In this document: positions 11,901-22,571 of the stretch, piece after piece | How the letters are laid out: every line of letters starts with the position of its first letter | How positions within the stretch are numbered: position 1 is the stretch's first letter | Source of the DNA: Phaseolus vulgaris | Taxonomy: Eukaryota; Streptophyta; Magnoliopsida; Fabales; Fabaceae | Reading direction: 5' to 3' | DNA length: 64,000 nt | Assembly (NCBI RefSeq): GCF_000499845.2 | Contig: NC_023749.2 | Coordinates: 44,896,108-44,960,107, forward strand | Notes under the pieces: model-generated | Told to the model about the DNA's origin: nothing | Seen by the model: only the letters and a program-made list of their open reading frames with translations | The model's database searches: none | Program-made: the position numbers and the translations under genes

Positions 11901-13437
11901 GATTGAGATTCAAACCATGTTAGAAGTGGATTAATTTTCTTTTGAGGATAAAGGAAGGAGATGCAGAAGTTTTTCCATGATTTGGAGTTAAGGTGGAGCA
12001 TTGTGATGATTGATTCTCAAATCATGCGTTCAGTAAAGAACACAAAAGACCTGTCTACTTAGAGAGCGTCTAGTAGTGTTAAATTTAGATAGACCGTTTA
12101 ATGTATGTATTAATTGATGTTTAGGCTTAATTGCTTAATGATTTTCTATTATTCCATTTCTTATGTTTTATACAGAGAGAGCTTTTTATATATGGTATGA
12201 TGCACTATTTGTGATCAGACTCCATATATAAAACCTTCCATTAAATAAAAGTTTCTTTCTTCCAATCTTATTCTTGTATTTTATTGTTATCGTTGATTTG
12301 AACCCAATATTATTTCATCATCCTTATGCGATTTCATAAACCACATGTTTCCTATGCAGGTAGTTGAGCGCATTAAAAAGTATTTTGATCTTTTGGGAGG
12401 TCCAGCCACTTTCATCCAGGTTTTGTAACTTTCTCTTGCACAATTATTTTCAACACATAAATGGATGCATGGCTTCAAATCAAGGGAACTCGATCTCATT
12501 TATGCAAAAGTAAAAAATATAAAACAATGAAAGGAAAGAAACGTTTAAACTCAAAACTTGTATACCTTAAATTGAAATTATGAGAAGCATTCTTGAAGAA
12601 ACATGTTTTAACTGATGAAAGACTAGACTAGTATTCAAGGGTTGCTGCTATCAAATCCAAGTTATTTGGTTTGGTGTTGCTGATATATGTCAGCATTTCA
12701 TCTTGGTTAAGCAGAATTTTCTTGCATGCATGCATTCATCTGTTACTTATTTCTTCTATCTAAGTGGTGACTTTTCTGGTTTTACAGGCTGCTGTACCTC
12801 AGATAATTGCAAATACTGAAGAGATTTTCTTCAATAAAACCATTGACAATTTAAGGCATACTGCAGATATATGTTGCACAGAGATAAAGGATATTCCATG
12901 CATTTTTTGCCCTTATAGACCAGAAGGGTCCATGGCTATGATGGTGAGAAACTGAGGATTCATCAATTTATGGTTCTTTGGGAGGAGAATAAATGTCTTA
13001 ACAGGGGAACTCATTTATTATTTGTTCTTGAATGCAGGTGAAACTAAACCTTTCACTTCTAGAAGATATTAGTGATGATATAGACTTCTGTTTCAAACTT
13101 GCAAAGGAGGAATCTGTGATCATTCTTCCAGGTACTGCCTTATCTCCTATTTGGAGAGTAATTTCCTTTATGCAGAAAAATAAATTTTAATTATAATAGC
13201 ATTTAGTTATTTATTTTTTGTAATGTACAAACTAAAATACCAGTTATCTTAAGCATGATTCCCAAACAAACTTGGTAAAATGAATTTTTTAACAAAGAAA
13301 AGTGTGCATTCTTTGCAGGAACTGCAGTAGGGCTGAAAGATTGGCTTCGTATTACCTTTGCTGCTGATCCATGTGCTCTTGGAGAGGGTATGAGAAGAAT
13401 GAAGTCTTTCTGTCAAAGGCATGTAAGAAAATTGTAA
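8959..13437 (+). CDS. TAT: tyrosine aminotransferase-like protein (7 exons, 426 aa)
   Basis: PLP-dependent class I/II aminotransferase of the plant tyrosine aminotransferase family. TATs convert tyrosine to 4-hydroxyphenylpyruvate in the cytosol, feeding tocopherol and plastoquinone synthesis. Exons with GT-AG borders and matching phases: 8959-9251, 10155-10494, 10599-10817, 12360-12419, 12788-12943, 13038-13131, 13319-13437; the sum is 1281 bases, 426 codons plus stop, about the family length. Visible residues: NPGNPCG (195-201), Asp226 and Tyr229 in [14 protein letters not shown] lysine Lys259 in GSLSKRW, and the substrate-carboxylate Arg398 in [11 protein letters not shown]. The ATG at 8959 starts the usual short Asn/His-rich leader before [10 protein letters not shown]; the upstream in-frame ATG (8782) lies above the likely transcription start. 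The C-terminus ([11 protein letters not shown]) is normal. Intron 3 carries a Copia relic but the exons are undamaged. A close homologue (nicotianamine aminotransferase, SUR1-type C-S lyase) is possible; family certain, substrate inferred. Confidence 0.95.
10885..11082 (+). repeat. 5' LTR of the intronic Copia
   Basis: Direct repeat partner of 12115-12309. Both contain TTTAGGCTTAATT near the start and TTTGAACCCAATA at the end, with scattered substitutions. This copy has a TATAGAGAGAGC stretch that may be the former promoter region. Confidence 0.75.
11166..11850 (+). pseudogene. Copia RT/RNase H remnants in intron 3
   Basis: 11172-11558 is open. It reads as RT around the first catalytic Asp ([15 protein letters not shown], then [20 protein letters not shown]), jumps to the connection region ([13 protein letters not shown], corresponding to the usual 'WVLRYIRGT') and then, in other frames, to RNase H pieces (about 11660 [18 protein letters not shown]; about 11737 SQSVIHVDD; about 11772 HKRTKYIDL). 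Deletions and stops make it non-coding. Confidence 0.8.
12115..12309 (+). repeat. 3' LTR of the intronic Copia
   Basis: Partner of the LTR at 10885. It ends about 50 bp before the exon 4 acceptor, so the insertion sits close to a splice site that is still intact (TTTCCTATGCAG). Confidence 0.75.
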
Positions 13438-14560
13438 AAGCATGAGTAATAAAATTATTATAGCATAAAATCTCATTAGAGATTTTTTTTATTCAAATAG
13501 AATATTTCTTTCTTGGATAAATAAAATAAAATGAGGTACTTCAGAGGTGCTCCAACCTTTATACAAAACACTCAAAACAAAGTTTCTTAACACCCAACTA
13601 ATTAAAGATTCACCAGACATTACAACACAATAGAATATATCTAATATAGGTTAATTATCAAAATAAATAAAATTTTAAAAAATTACGAAAAGAGTATATC
13701 GTGTCAAGTTGACACGAAGAAATTGTGTAAGTTGACACTATATATAAATTGAAATTATATCAATCTGACACGATTTTAGTGTAATTAGATTTCAACTCAA
13801 ATTTCAGTGTTAGTCAATAAATTTTAAAATTTTATCCATTTAAATAATTAACGTATAAAATTTGTATAGTCCCTCACATATTGCAACATTATTTAAGAGG
13901 CAATTCTCTTCTTAGTGCATCATTATCCTTATTCAAATCTTAATCTCTGTTTATACTCATAGTGACCATAAGCCTCGATATAAATTACTCATTTTCACTC
14001 ATGTTGCTTCCCAACTTCAAAATCAAACCAAAATGTGTGTTTATCACCCTCCTACACACACATAATATAATATATGCTTCTTAGTTTCTTAATTTTGATT
14101 TTTAATTTGAAATTAAATTTCAATATTTCTTTTTAAAAAATTATATAAAAAAAACATGCTATCAATATAAATTTATAGAATCAAGATTCTCTGCAGTCCC
14201 AACAAAAAAACTGCACACCATGCAATAACAACTCTAATAATGAGAAACAAAGGAATTGTATTTTAAATAGTGTTTTACTGAAGAAAATTATCAATTATAT
14301 ATGTTTTGCAATTGCTCTTGTATACCCATAAATGATCAAAATTCATTATATATCACTAATGGAGACACATTACATGCTGTTTCCATTTTTTTATATGACA
14401 ATAAAAAAACATAATTATTAAAATAAAAATCTATTACTAAAATTTATATTAAAGTGTTAAAAACTATGTTAATAAAACTAGTTATAAAATAAATCTTTTA
14501 AGACTGCTATGTAAGCAATTTCTTACATATCATACAATAACAATTAAATAATAACTAAGT
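13438..14560. other. 3' flank of the aminotransferase gene, AT-rich
   Basis: The first bases include AATAAAATT (13448), a plausible poly(A) signal. 13600-13860 holds short related segments ('gtgtcaagttgacacgaag', 'gtgtaagttgacac') that form small inverted repeats around TTGACAC. No gene seen. Confidence 0.5.
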
Positions 14561-14892
14561 TTAAAAATAAAAAATAATTAATCATTATATTAATTAAATT
14601 AAATACTAAAAACTTATTAATATCTAATTTTAATATCTAATGTGATTTTTATTATTAATAAAATATTATAAAATAATTTTTAAATTGGTATCTAAATTAG
14701 CTATTAAAGTTTTAGCTACTAATAAGAGTTTGTAGTTAAAACCCTATTAGCTAATAGTTAGATATCAATTTAGAAACTATTTTGTAAATTTTTATTAATA
14801 ATACAAACTATTCTAAATACCACTAATTTTTTAGTTTATAGAAAAATCTTTAATCTAGTCAATATAGTGACTAATTATTTTTGTCTTTAAAA
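14561..14892. repeat. long foldback / MITE-like inverted repeat
   Basis: Reading inward from both ends gives near-matching arms of about 165 bp with almost no loop, centred at about 14726. Outer left 'aaaaataattaatcattatat' pairs with the complement of outer right 'atatagtgactaattattttt'. The middle 'ttattattaataaaa' matches on both arms. Inner left 'taaattggtatctaa...attagctatta' pairs with 'tagctaatagttagatatcaattta'. Such elements are typically non-autonomous DNA transposons with very long terminal inverted repeats. No protein is encoded, and target duplications were not resolved in the AT-rich flank. Confidence 0.7.
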
Positions 14893-16050
14893 TTAAATTT
14901 TATTTAATAATTTTTTTTATAGTAATTAATAAAATTGATTGTATTTATAACTGTAAAAACACACCTATATATATAAATAAATAAATAAATAAATAAAAGA
15001 ACATCTACATTATTAACGGTTAATGATTATAGATAAATATAAAATATAATTTAGATATATGTTGCATACTAATTTATTTATTTATTATGTTGTTAAAAAT
15101 CTATTAAAAAATAATTGAAAACTGAAAAAAAACAGATAATTGATTAAAACAAATAAAATTTGAATTAATTTTAATATTATTTTAGAACCGTATGGATTTG
15201 AAACTTCAGAACTATAATTCAAATCGAACTGAATGAAAATTAATTATTTAAATATTTTTATAATACATATTATTTTACTCATACATTAGAGTGTATGATA
15301 CAAACAATACAATATTTTACAATCTAGTTTTATTTTATCTAGTTTTATTTTATGTATGATCAGATGATAAGTACATAAAAATAAGTTAACCTCGTATATC
15401 ACATAAAAACATATATACTTATTCTATGTTGTGGAGAATGTTTATCACTTTTTATATGGCAAAAAAAGATATGCTAAACGTAGTATAAGTCAAAGTCAAC
15501 ATAATTTTTTTTTGGAGTTTACGCTAAAATAGTCTTTCTTATGAAATTTCCTAATACTAAGCATTGATAACTTTGGAAAAGCCTATCTACCTTGTATGAC
15601 TATGCACGAGTAGGCAAAATCAAGTTAAGACACACTCTCAAAGGGAAGAAAATCTCATCCAACTATAGGGAAGATTACATGAAAGGAGAAGAGAACATTT
15701 AATGATATATGGAATGAATTTAATGCATCGTACTCGAGCAAGCTTTTTAGATGTAAAAAGAAATCGAAAAGAGCTGAAGTTGCTAAATGGTTAGAAAGAA
15801 GCAATCTCTCAATGGCAACTTTCTTCAATAGATTATATAATGCAACTCAAGGCGAAGAAGCAAGTAAGAGATTATGTGATACAGTGCAAAAACACTATGA
15901 AAATTTATAAGCCAACAAATAGCCTCAAGAAAAAAACTATTAATGTTCACTTCAACAAGAAGAAAGAACATCAATCTTATATCCATCAATAGATGATGAT
16001 CAACCTCTCTAGTGAGTAAACGTTTATGATTAGTTAATCACTAGTTATAT
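14893..16050. other. AT-rich DNA with a weak retroelement gag trace
   Basis: An (AAAT)n run lies at about 14972-14997. Around 15680-15900 one + frame reads through NEFNASYSSKLFRCKKKSKRAEV and LSMATFFNRLY. The layout resembles the W..F...Y / E......G..S....F..L pattern of gypsy Gag, but the similarity is weak. I treat it as a possible relic only. Confidence 0.3.
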
Positions 16051-16692
16051 AATAGTGGTTGTTTAGTAAAGAATGATTGGTTATTAGCTAGGAGTGATTG
16101 TTGTTCAAATGATACTTGTTTAAGCCAAAAGTGGCTTGTGAAAGAATACTTGTCTAAGTTAGAAGTGACATGTAGAAAGAATACTTGAACGAGATCAATT
16201 AAGAGTGGCTATAAGCTCAAAGAATCATTGCTAATCCATGAGTTTCATTTGAAAGAATACTTGAACAGGGTCAGCCATGAACTAATAATGGACCTTTTTA
16301 AGGACCACAAATTAGGCTTTGAGATAAAATAGAATTTTTGTACTTTTGTTAAATTTTTGGTTTTGGGACTCTATTGGACATTGTTATTGTTTTTTTATTT
16401 GTTTATATTGTGCCTTGTATATGTTTCTATTTTTCTTGTAATTAGAGACTTTCTAGACTTTAGTTTTGAGAGACTTGTTGGATGAGCCTTATTTGTATTT
16501 AGGCTCATAAGTACAAGGTTCATAGTATATAAGCTCTTTTTAGACCGTTGTACTCATAATTTTCTCACATTTTTAAAGTGAGAATTCTTTCTAAGTTCTT
16601 GATTAGAAATCTTGGTTCTTATTTTGATTTTCCAATTCAAAATAGCGAATCTTTCTCTGCTCATCAATTCCGCTTGATTGTGGCATCAATTA
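16050..16692 (+). repeat. LTR-like segment with a primer-binding-site-like end
   Basis: The segment has imperfect repeats of 'gaaagaatacttg' (16142-16265), a TATA-like 'tatataagctc' (16527), a 'tgtactcataattt' initiation-like region and, at 16681-16692, TGGCATCAATTA. That resembles a tRNA-Met primer site (TGGTATCAGAGC) right after an LTR. No gag follows and no second LTR was found, so it is a fragment or a solo remnant. Confidence 0.35.
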
Positions 16693-18765
16693 AGATAGAT
16701 TGAAGTTTCTTCATCTCTAATCCCTTCCGCATTTTCTATTTTGTCAATCTTTCTATTTTAATGTCAATTTTTTGTGGTACGAACAAACATTTTTGATGGT
16801 GTAAATAGCAATTTGTTTTTTCAGTTGCATGAGATTTTTTGTTATGCATTCTTCATTCTTACTGTGGTTCTTTGATTTTGTGTTACAATTGTCCATTTGA
16901 ATCCTCCTCGAATGATTTTTTGTTGAGTAATTGTTCATGATTCACGTGAAATTGAATAAAGGTTTATGGTGATTTTTCTGTGTGAAACATGATTTGAGTG
17001 TTCGTTGAGTGTTCGTCGAAAAATTCATCTTTGGAATAAACAAGAGAGGTGAAATTCGAGTGAAGTATTTGTTCTCGAGATCACAGAATTGAAGAACTTA
17101 TCATTGTCTCGTGCAATCTCGGTGAACAATTTTTTCTGATATTTCTAGAAATAGGTGCTTCATCAGTGAACAGTGGTTAGCGGTTCTTCATCTTGAAACA
17201 ATGCAACTATTGCAGTGTGACTGAATCTTAACAACAAAGAACTGTTGCATCTCAATTTTACAATAAAATCAGTAATTAGTGATCAAGTGTGTTGTGTCGT
17301 TGGCATTAATCAATGCAAACACGAGTAAAATAAGAGAATACGAGTTGATTGATGCACAAATTCCAGCGATTCTAGTGAATATGGTGATCAAAACAGTGCA
17401 CTCAGTAATATTGAAAGGTGATTTGGAGATTACGCGAGAATCAATTATGTGGTGTTGTTTGGTGGAATTATTGATTGAATTGTCTAACGAGTGCTTTGAT
17501 CATTTGAAGAAATAATTTTCGATCTAATTTTGATTTCAAAAGCTTGAATAAAGATGTTCATGTAATGAAGATTGGATTTTATTCTTGAGTGAGGCAGGTG
17601 AAGTGTTGGTGTTGAACTACAACATGTAAAGTTGGAATAATTCAACAAACAGTGGCATACAAGTTCAAAACCAGCTGAACTGCTATTGACTATTGTTAAT
17701 TTTGTTGGTTGGATGCATCTGTGCAGTTTTGGTGCAATATGATTATGATTATGGATTGAATTATTTTGTGCCTTTGTTCTTTTGATTGGTTGCAGATGAA
17801 TCCTAGGTGTGAGGTTTCTCCATTCTTACTATTTTGAAATATTTTTTTTAGTTTACTTTAAATTGAGTCATATGTTCATAATTTTCTTGACTTTTAATTA
17901 TGAGATATAGTTTTGTGAGTTAAACCATTTTGTGGCTTATATGCAAGCTAATGCAATTTACAATTTAATTCTTGAAACTTTGATGAATGCTTAGTGCTTT
18001 GGATCACTCAATTGATTGAGTTCCTTCTTTGAATCTTGTTGTCCCTTGATAGTACTCTGAAACAAGCTGAAGAATTGGTTCTAAACCTTCCAATATTAAT
18101 GCACCTTGATCATTTAAGAGTTTCAAAAAGAGAAAAAATTAACAAAAGCTAATTTGAAAAGGCTAAACTCAAATTCATAATATGCACTGGACAAGAATAA
18201 AATGAAGTTCAATAAAATAACAACAATTAATGTTCAAGAAGAAAAGATAGCACTCAAAAGGAACCTACTAACAACACTAGAATTGATTCAAAAACAAAAA
18301 ATAGTACTAAAACTGCAATGGCAGTGGTGCTTCTAGGATTTATGTAAAATGTCGTGGTTCAAATTTTATGTTCAAATTTTAATCCCAAATAGCTAACACA
18401 ACAGAGATGTGATCACAAAATTTTAGCTCAAACTCTTCACTAGATTCATTGTCGTAATTGAAAAACATAGAGCAAATTCAACTTTAATAAGAATTTTCTA
18501 TGCAATAAGGAATACATTCGCAAATATCAAATAACTTATGTGCATTTCAGCTAAACATTTCACAAACACTTAATGAACTCAACTAAACTCATGAATTAAT
18601 GATAATTACGGAGAAACAAGGCATTAACAACAACAAACACATATTATAAATTGAAAACAACAAAAAATTAATTGATTAAAATTGATGAAAACTCAAAAAC
18701 AGCAACAACATATGTACCCAACTCTAAAAACCAAAGAACTTATATGAATTTTTGTTGTTTTCGGT
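16693..18765. other. no gene recognised
   Basis: Open frames at 16753-16938 (minus) and 17279-17515 (plus) have no recognisable domain. 18110-18720 is A-rich on the + strand and has phrases similar to the untranslated leader of the gypsy element near 31.9-32.1 kb (for example 'gatagcac.caaaaggaacct'). It is therefore probably decayed retroelement sequence. Confidence 0.45.
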
Positions 18766-20876
18766 TCAGTGAAGGAATTGAATTGTTTTGAACCGATTAA
18801 ATATGAATATAAATTGATTAAATGGTAAAAAACAAATTAATCGATGAAAATGGAAGGAAACAAGTCGAAACAGTGAAGAACATTTCAGAACAGTGAAGAA
18901 CCCACATGAATAATGAAGAGAACAAAAGACTGAAGACTTATGATTTGTACTTTGAAAAAAAAAATGCAAGTTTTTGTGAGATAAAGAAGAAGAAGAAGAA
19001 TGATTATTTTTTGAATACTTACCTTGGTGTGACCTTTCCTCTTCCTTCTTATCATTCCATGTGGAATACGAAGAGTTTCTTTCATAGGAATTTCTCCTTT
19101 TAAGTTGAGTTTCCACTCTTAGAATTATAGGCCTTAAACAAAAGAGGCAGTGAATTGATTTTAAAAGATTTTTGCAAGTATTGGAGGTAGAGTGAATGAC
19201 TATGAAGAATCAATCAATTAGAAAACTATTCAGCCAAAGAGAAAACTATTTTTAGTTTGATTCCAAAAAATCAACCAGTTGTTAACCAGTTGTTTATACT
19301 AGCAGTTTAGAAAATCAAAGCTAAAGCAGTTTAAAGAGTGTAAGGATAGAGAGGTTCACACAAGATGTTTATACTGGTTCAATCTTAACCAAAAGCTACA
19401 TCCAGTTCTCAGCTAACCACTGAGAATTCACCATGTAATCAAACCTAGAGTACACAACACACACCAAGAGTGATCTTGAACTCCTCAAGAACACACACCA
19501 CTCATTGGCAAAACACAGTTTCTAGAACAACCCTCTAAAATTGCACCACGCCAGATCACATAGAAATACAATGATTAAGGAAGAAGGGAATAGAATACAC
19601 CTGGGTAAAATCAAAGATTAAAGTTCAGAATTACAAGACAATCCTATTCCACACTTTGAGATGATCCAAAAGCTCTTTAAAATCTTGAAAACTGATTTTG
19701 TTTTATCCCTTTTTCTTAGTTTATGACTAGGAGCGTAAAACAACCCTTTTATACTCCAAACACATGGTCAAAGCATTTAATTCAAGAACCAAAAGCAATT
19801 TGAATCATTTAAAACAAATTGGTACAACTTAAGTTTTCAGAAAAACAACCAGTTGAACTCTTGAAACAACCGATTGAATTGGTTTGATAACAAAGTCATG
19901 CTTTTCAAATCCTTTTCAAAATCCACTAAGTGTAAAGCAACCAGTTGAATCGACATTTCAACAGGTTGAATTTTCACACTCTTTAGAAAACACATATTTT
20001 TCAAAAGGATTAAGATTCAATTAACCATGGATCATCATAAAGAGTGGATTAACAAATTCAAATACTTCTAGACACACACACAACCAACAGCAAGGTCTTC
20101 AAGCATTCCTCTTGGATTTTGAGACATCAAAGCACCTTGTTCAACATCCACCTTCTTAGCTTTGTGGACAACTTCCTGCAAAGATTTATAATGATAATAT
20201 TCCACAACATCTTGAATATCTTGGTTTATCCTATTTAAGAATCTTGTCATGGTTGGGTCTAAACCTTCATCTACCTCATTTCACAAGAAGAATTTCCATC
20301 TCCTTATACAACTCCTCCACACTTTTGTGTCCTTTCTTCAACCTTTGAAGTTAAAGGATCAATTCTCTTTTATAGTGTGTGGGTATAAACCTTTTCCTCA
20401 TACAATCTTTAAAAGCATCCCAACTGACTATTGGCACCCTTTCTCAATATCATTAGTCATTTGGTTCAACCAAAACAAAGCACAACCTTCAAATTCTAAA
20501 GTAGAAAATTTAATAATGTTTATTTTAGAAATTCCATAAGAAAATAAAATTTTATTATACTTTCCTCTCTCATTCTATATACAATTTGGGATTGGAACTA
20601 CCTACAAACTTTGGAAATCTAATATTATTTTTATTGAATTTATCTTTATTTCTAGCCCCATGGTGGTGTCTTCTTCCCTTTGGAACTCTTCTTTCTTTGT
20701 AAAAATCCTCCATATATGTTTCAACATTTGAGGAAGTTCTTGATGTTCTTCTTCAGCTCCTTTCATTTTGGAGATTTTATGCTTATAGTCTTTATTGTTC
20801 CAAGAGTTGAGTTGGTGGAGATGCTCAAGGGTCATTTAAGGTCTATCAATGTTACCCTTTCCTCCTCTTCTAGGCA
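18766..20876 (-). pseudogene. Ty3/gypsy gag relic, split by a solo LTR
   Basis: Minus-strand Gag pieces: an ATG at about 20872 (MPRRGG), then in broken frames FEGCALFWLNQM (about 20480), then TRFLNRINQDIQDVVEYYHY (start about 20247), the conserved 'RFL.GL..DI..VVE...Y' region of plant gypsy Gag. At 20147 the reading is interrupted by a 1030-bp solo LTR. It resumes on the other side at 19111 with the expected continuation (QLKRRNSYERN, then a Ser-rich tract), open to 18766. The zinc knuckle and pol are not found further left. Frame changes between 20830 and 20250 show it was already decaying. Confidence 0.75.
19117..20146 (-). mobile_element. solo LTR of a Sirevirus-type Copia, TSD TCCAC
   Basis: The 1030-bp segment starts TCTTAGAATTATAGGCCTTAAAC, the counterpart of TGTTAGAATATATGGCC in the Copia-A LTRs, and ends TTGTTCAACA like their other end (TTGATCAACA). 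It also contains 'tttatactggttca' and 'gctacatccag', shared with those LTRs. The bases TCCAC stand on both sides (19112-19116 and 20147-20151). No internal region is present, as expected after LTR-LTR recombination. Two pairs of the 21-bp-spaced motif occur in it (19843/19864, 19935/19956). Confidence 0.88.
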
Positions 20877-22203
20877 TTTAGGAACTTTAAGAAATCCCTT
20901 CAAATCAAGTAAAAATCTACAACAAAACTAAAGTCCTAGTCACTCCATAAGTGTTTGAATTTAAAAGTATTTTTGGTTTTTCTCTAAAAGATGTATGATA
21001 ATTTTTACTCAAAAGAAAGTTCAAAAGTTTTAAAAAATTTCTTCAAAGTTGAAATAAAGAAATACTTTCTCTTACGTGAAAGAGGAAACAAATCTAAATG
21101 CACTAAGAACCTTTAAATTCTAAAAAATTTAAGACAAAACCGATAAAAAACACTAGAAAGAGCCCCAATTGAGGCCCACACAGGCTTATACTAATTACAA
21201 AGCGAAATATATACCTATACATGTATCCACGCTGATAAAAATAACTATACTTGTATTAACATTTTTTACAAGATTAGAAAGGGAGAGAGAATTATTTTAC
21301 AAGACTATAAAATCTAAAGAATAAGACTCTTATTTTTCTTGGCTTCTTCTTCCACAACCCTTCTAGCCATTACCCTTGTCAATGGCCCAATATGAGGTGC
21401 TTGATGGTCCTCTGTCACCTAACATGTGACTCTTAGAAGAGTCATCATTACTTTTCCTATATTCGAGGAACTACCCATGTGTACTCTCCAATTTCAAGGA
21501 ATTATCATTAATAATCATGCTTAGTGGAGTTAACTCTTGATTAGTAAAATTAACTCATTTTTTGTCTCTTATACTCCTAGGTCGAGCTTCCTATCTATAA
21601 AAGGAAGTCTTCTCCATTTGTAAAACTCACCCTTGAATATTGAGTGAAATTCTCTTTGTGAGTTCATATATTTGAGAATCTCAAGAGTTCTCTTCTCTTG
21701 CTTTTGTTCTCATTTCTCAAGTTGTGAATCTTCATGCACTTGTCCTTTTATTCTTCATTAAAGGTCGTGTGTTCTTACTCCTTTATAAGTTGTCCTAATC
21801 TTTGTTTATTTTTTCTTATACAAAAAGAACAAAACTGAGAGCATTGTTGAATTTCTTCATGTGTTTGAATTTCATATTTGTTATTAGATCATAGGTGTTG
21901 TAGAAGCCTAGGTGGAGCAACTTCTTTGGTGGACTTAAGAGATAAGAGAAGACATCGAAAATAGTGCAAATAGTCAAGAGAAAATTCAAGAAACTTTATT
22001 GTATAGTTTTACAAAATTGTGAAAAAAATAAATGGAAATAACAAGTGTAAACCGAAATTGAGAAGAAAATTTCCACAGCTAGGAGAACCTAGACGGTCTA
22101 AACTTATTGTAGTCTTTTCAAGAGAGTTTCAATATTAACAAAGACTTAGATAAAATAATCACACACACATGTGTGTGTATATATTATATACAAAAACATA
22201 TTA
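20877..22203. other. repeat-derived intergenic DNA, LTR-like part at 21480-21910
   Basis: No gene seen. 21590-21605 has TCTATAAAAGGA followed by a 'ttctcttctcttgcttttg' pyrimidine-rich region and 'gtaggtgttg'-like sequence, the layout of an LTR promoter. Neither boundaries nor a partner were found. (CA)n/(TG)n occurs at 22160-22180. Confidence 0.35.
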
Positions 22204-22571
22204 TGTGTTACTGGTGACTTCAATTGTCCCCGAGTGGAGGTCAGGTGGACCAAGTCAAAATTGAATTGTGACACTTGGGTTGTTATGCTCTTAAATAAAA
22301 AGAGTTTCACCATAACTATCAGTTATAACCTAGTGGTAAATGCTCGATCCAAAAATTGGTATCAAAACGAAGGTCACGAGTTTGATTCCTAATGGACAAT
22401 TGTTGAGGGAGGAGATTTTGCAAACGACATCAATTATCCCGTGGTGTAGGGCAGGTGTGCAAAATCACATTCAAATTGTGGCGCTTGGGCTATTACGCTT
22501 TTAAGTAAAAAGAATTGTGCCTTGATTTTCAACTACAACTTTTAGCCTAGTGGTAAGCTCTTTATTTAACA
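22204..22571 (+). mobile_element. TRIM-like miniature retrotransposon
   Basis: Two direct repeats of about 150 bp (22204-22355 and 22416-22571) share 'acttcaattgtccc / acatcaattatccc', 'cgcttgggct', 'ttaagtaaaaag' and 'agcctagtggtaa'. Directly after the first is TTGGTATCAAAACG (22356-22369), a tRNA-Met-type primer-binding site. Directly before the second is TGTTGAGGGAGGAGAT (22401-22416), a polypurine tract. The whole is 368 bp with only about 60 bp between repeats and no coding capacity, which fits a terminal-repeat retrotransposon in miniature. Target duplication unclear (TATTA / AATTA). Confidence 0.6.

Larger units (their letters stand above)
10885..12309 (+). mobile_element. short Copia relic with two LTRs inside intron 3
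   Basis: Two copies of an approximately 195-bp sequence (starting near TTTAGGCTTAATT, containing AGAGAGAGCTTTTT, ending TTTGAACCCAATA) flank RT and RNase H remnants in the same orientation as the host gene. The element is only about 1.4 kb, so gag, protease, integrase and most of RT are gone. No clean target duplication could be read; edges are good to about 10 bases. Confidence 0.8.

Noticed and set aside
22321..22400. Possible tRNA gene or SINE (A-box-like 'cctagtggtaa', B-box-like 'gagtttgattcc')
   Set aside because: No cloverleaf can be drawn, and the direct repeats, primer site and purine tract fit a TRIM better.
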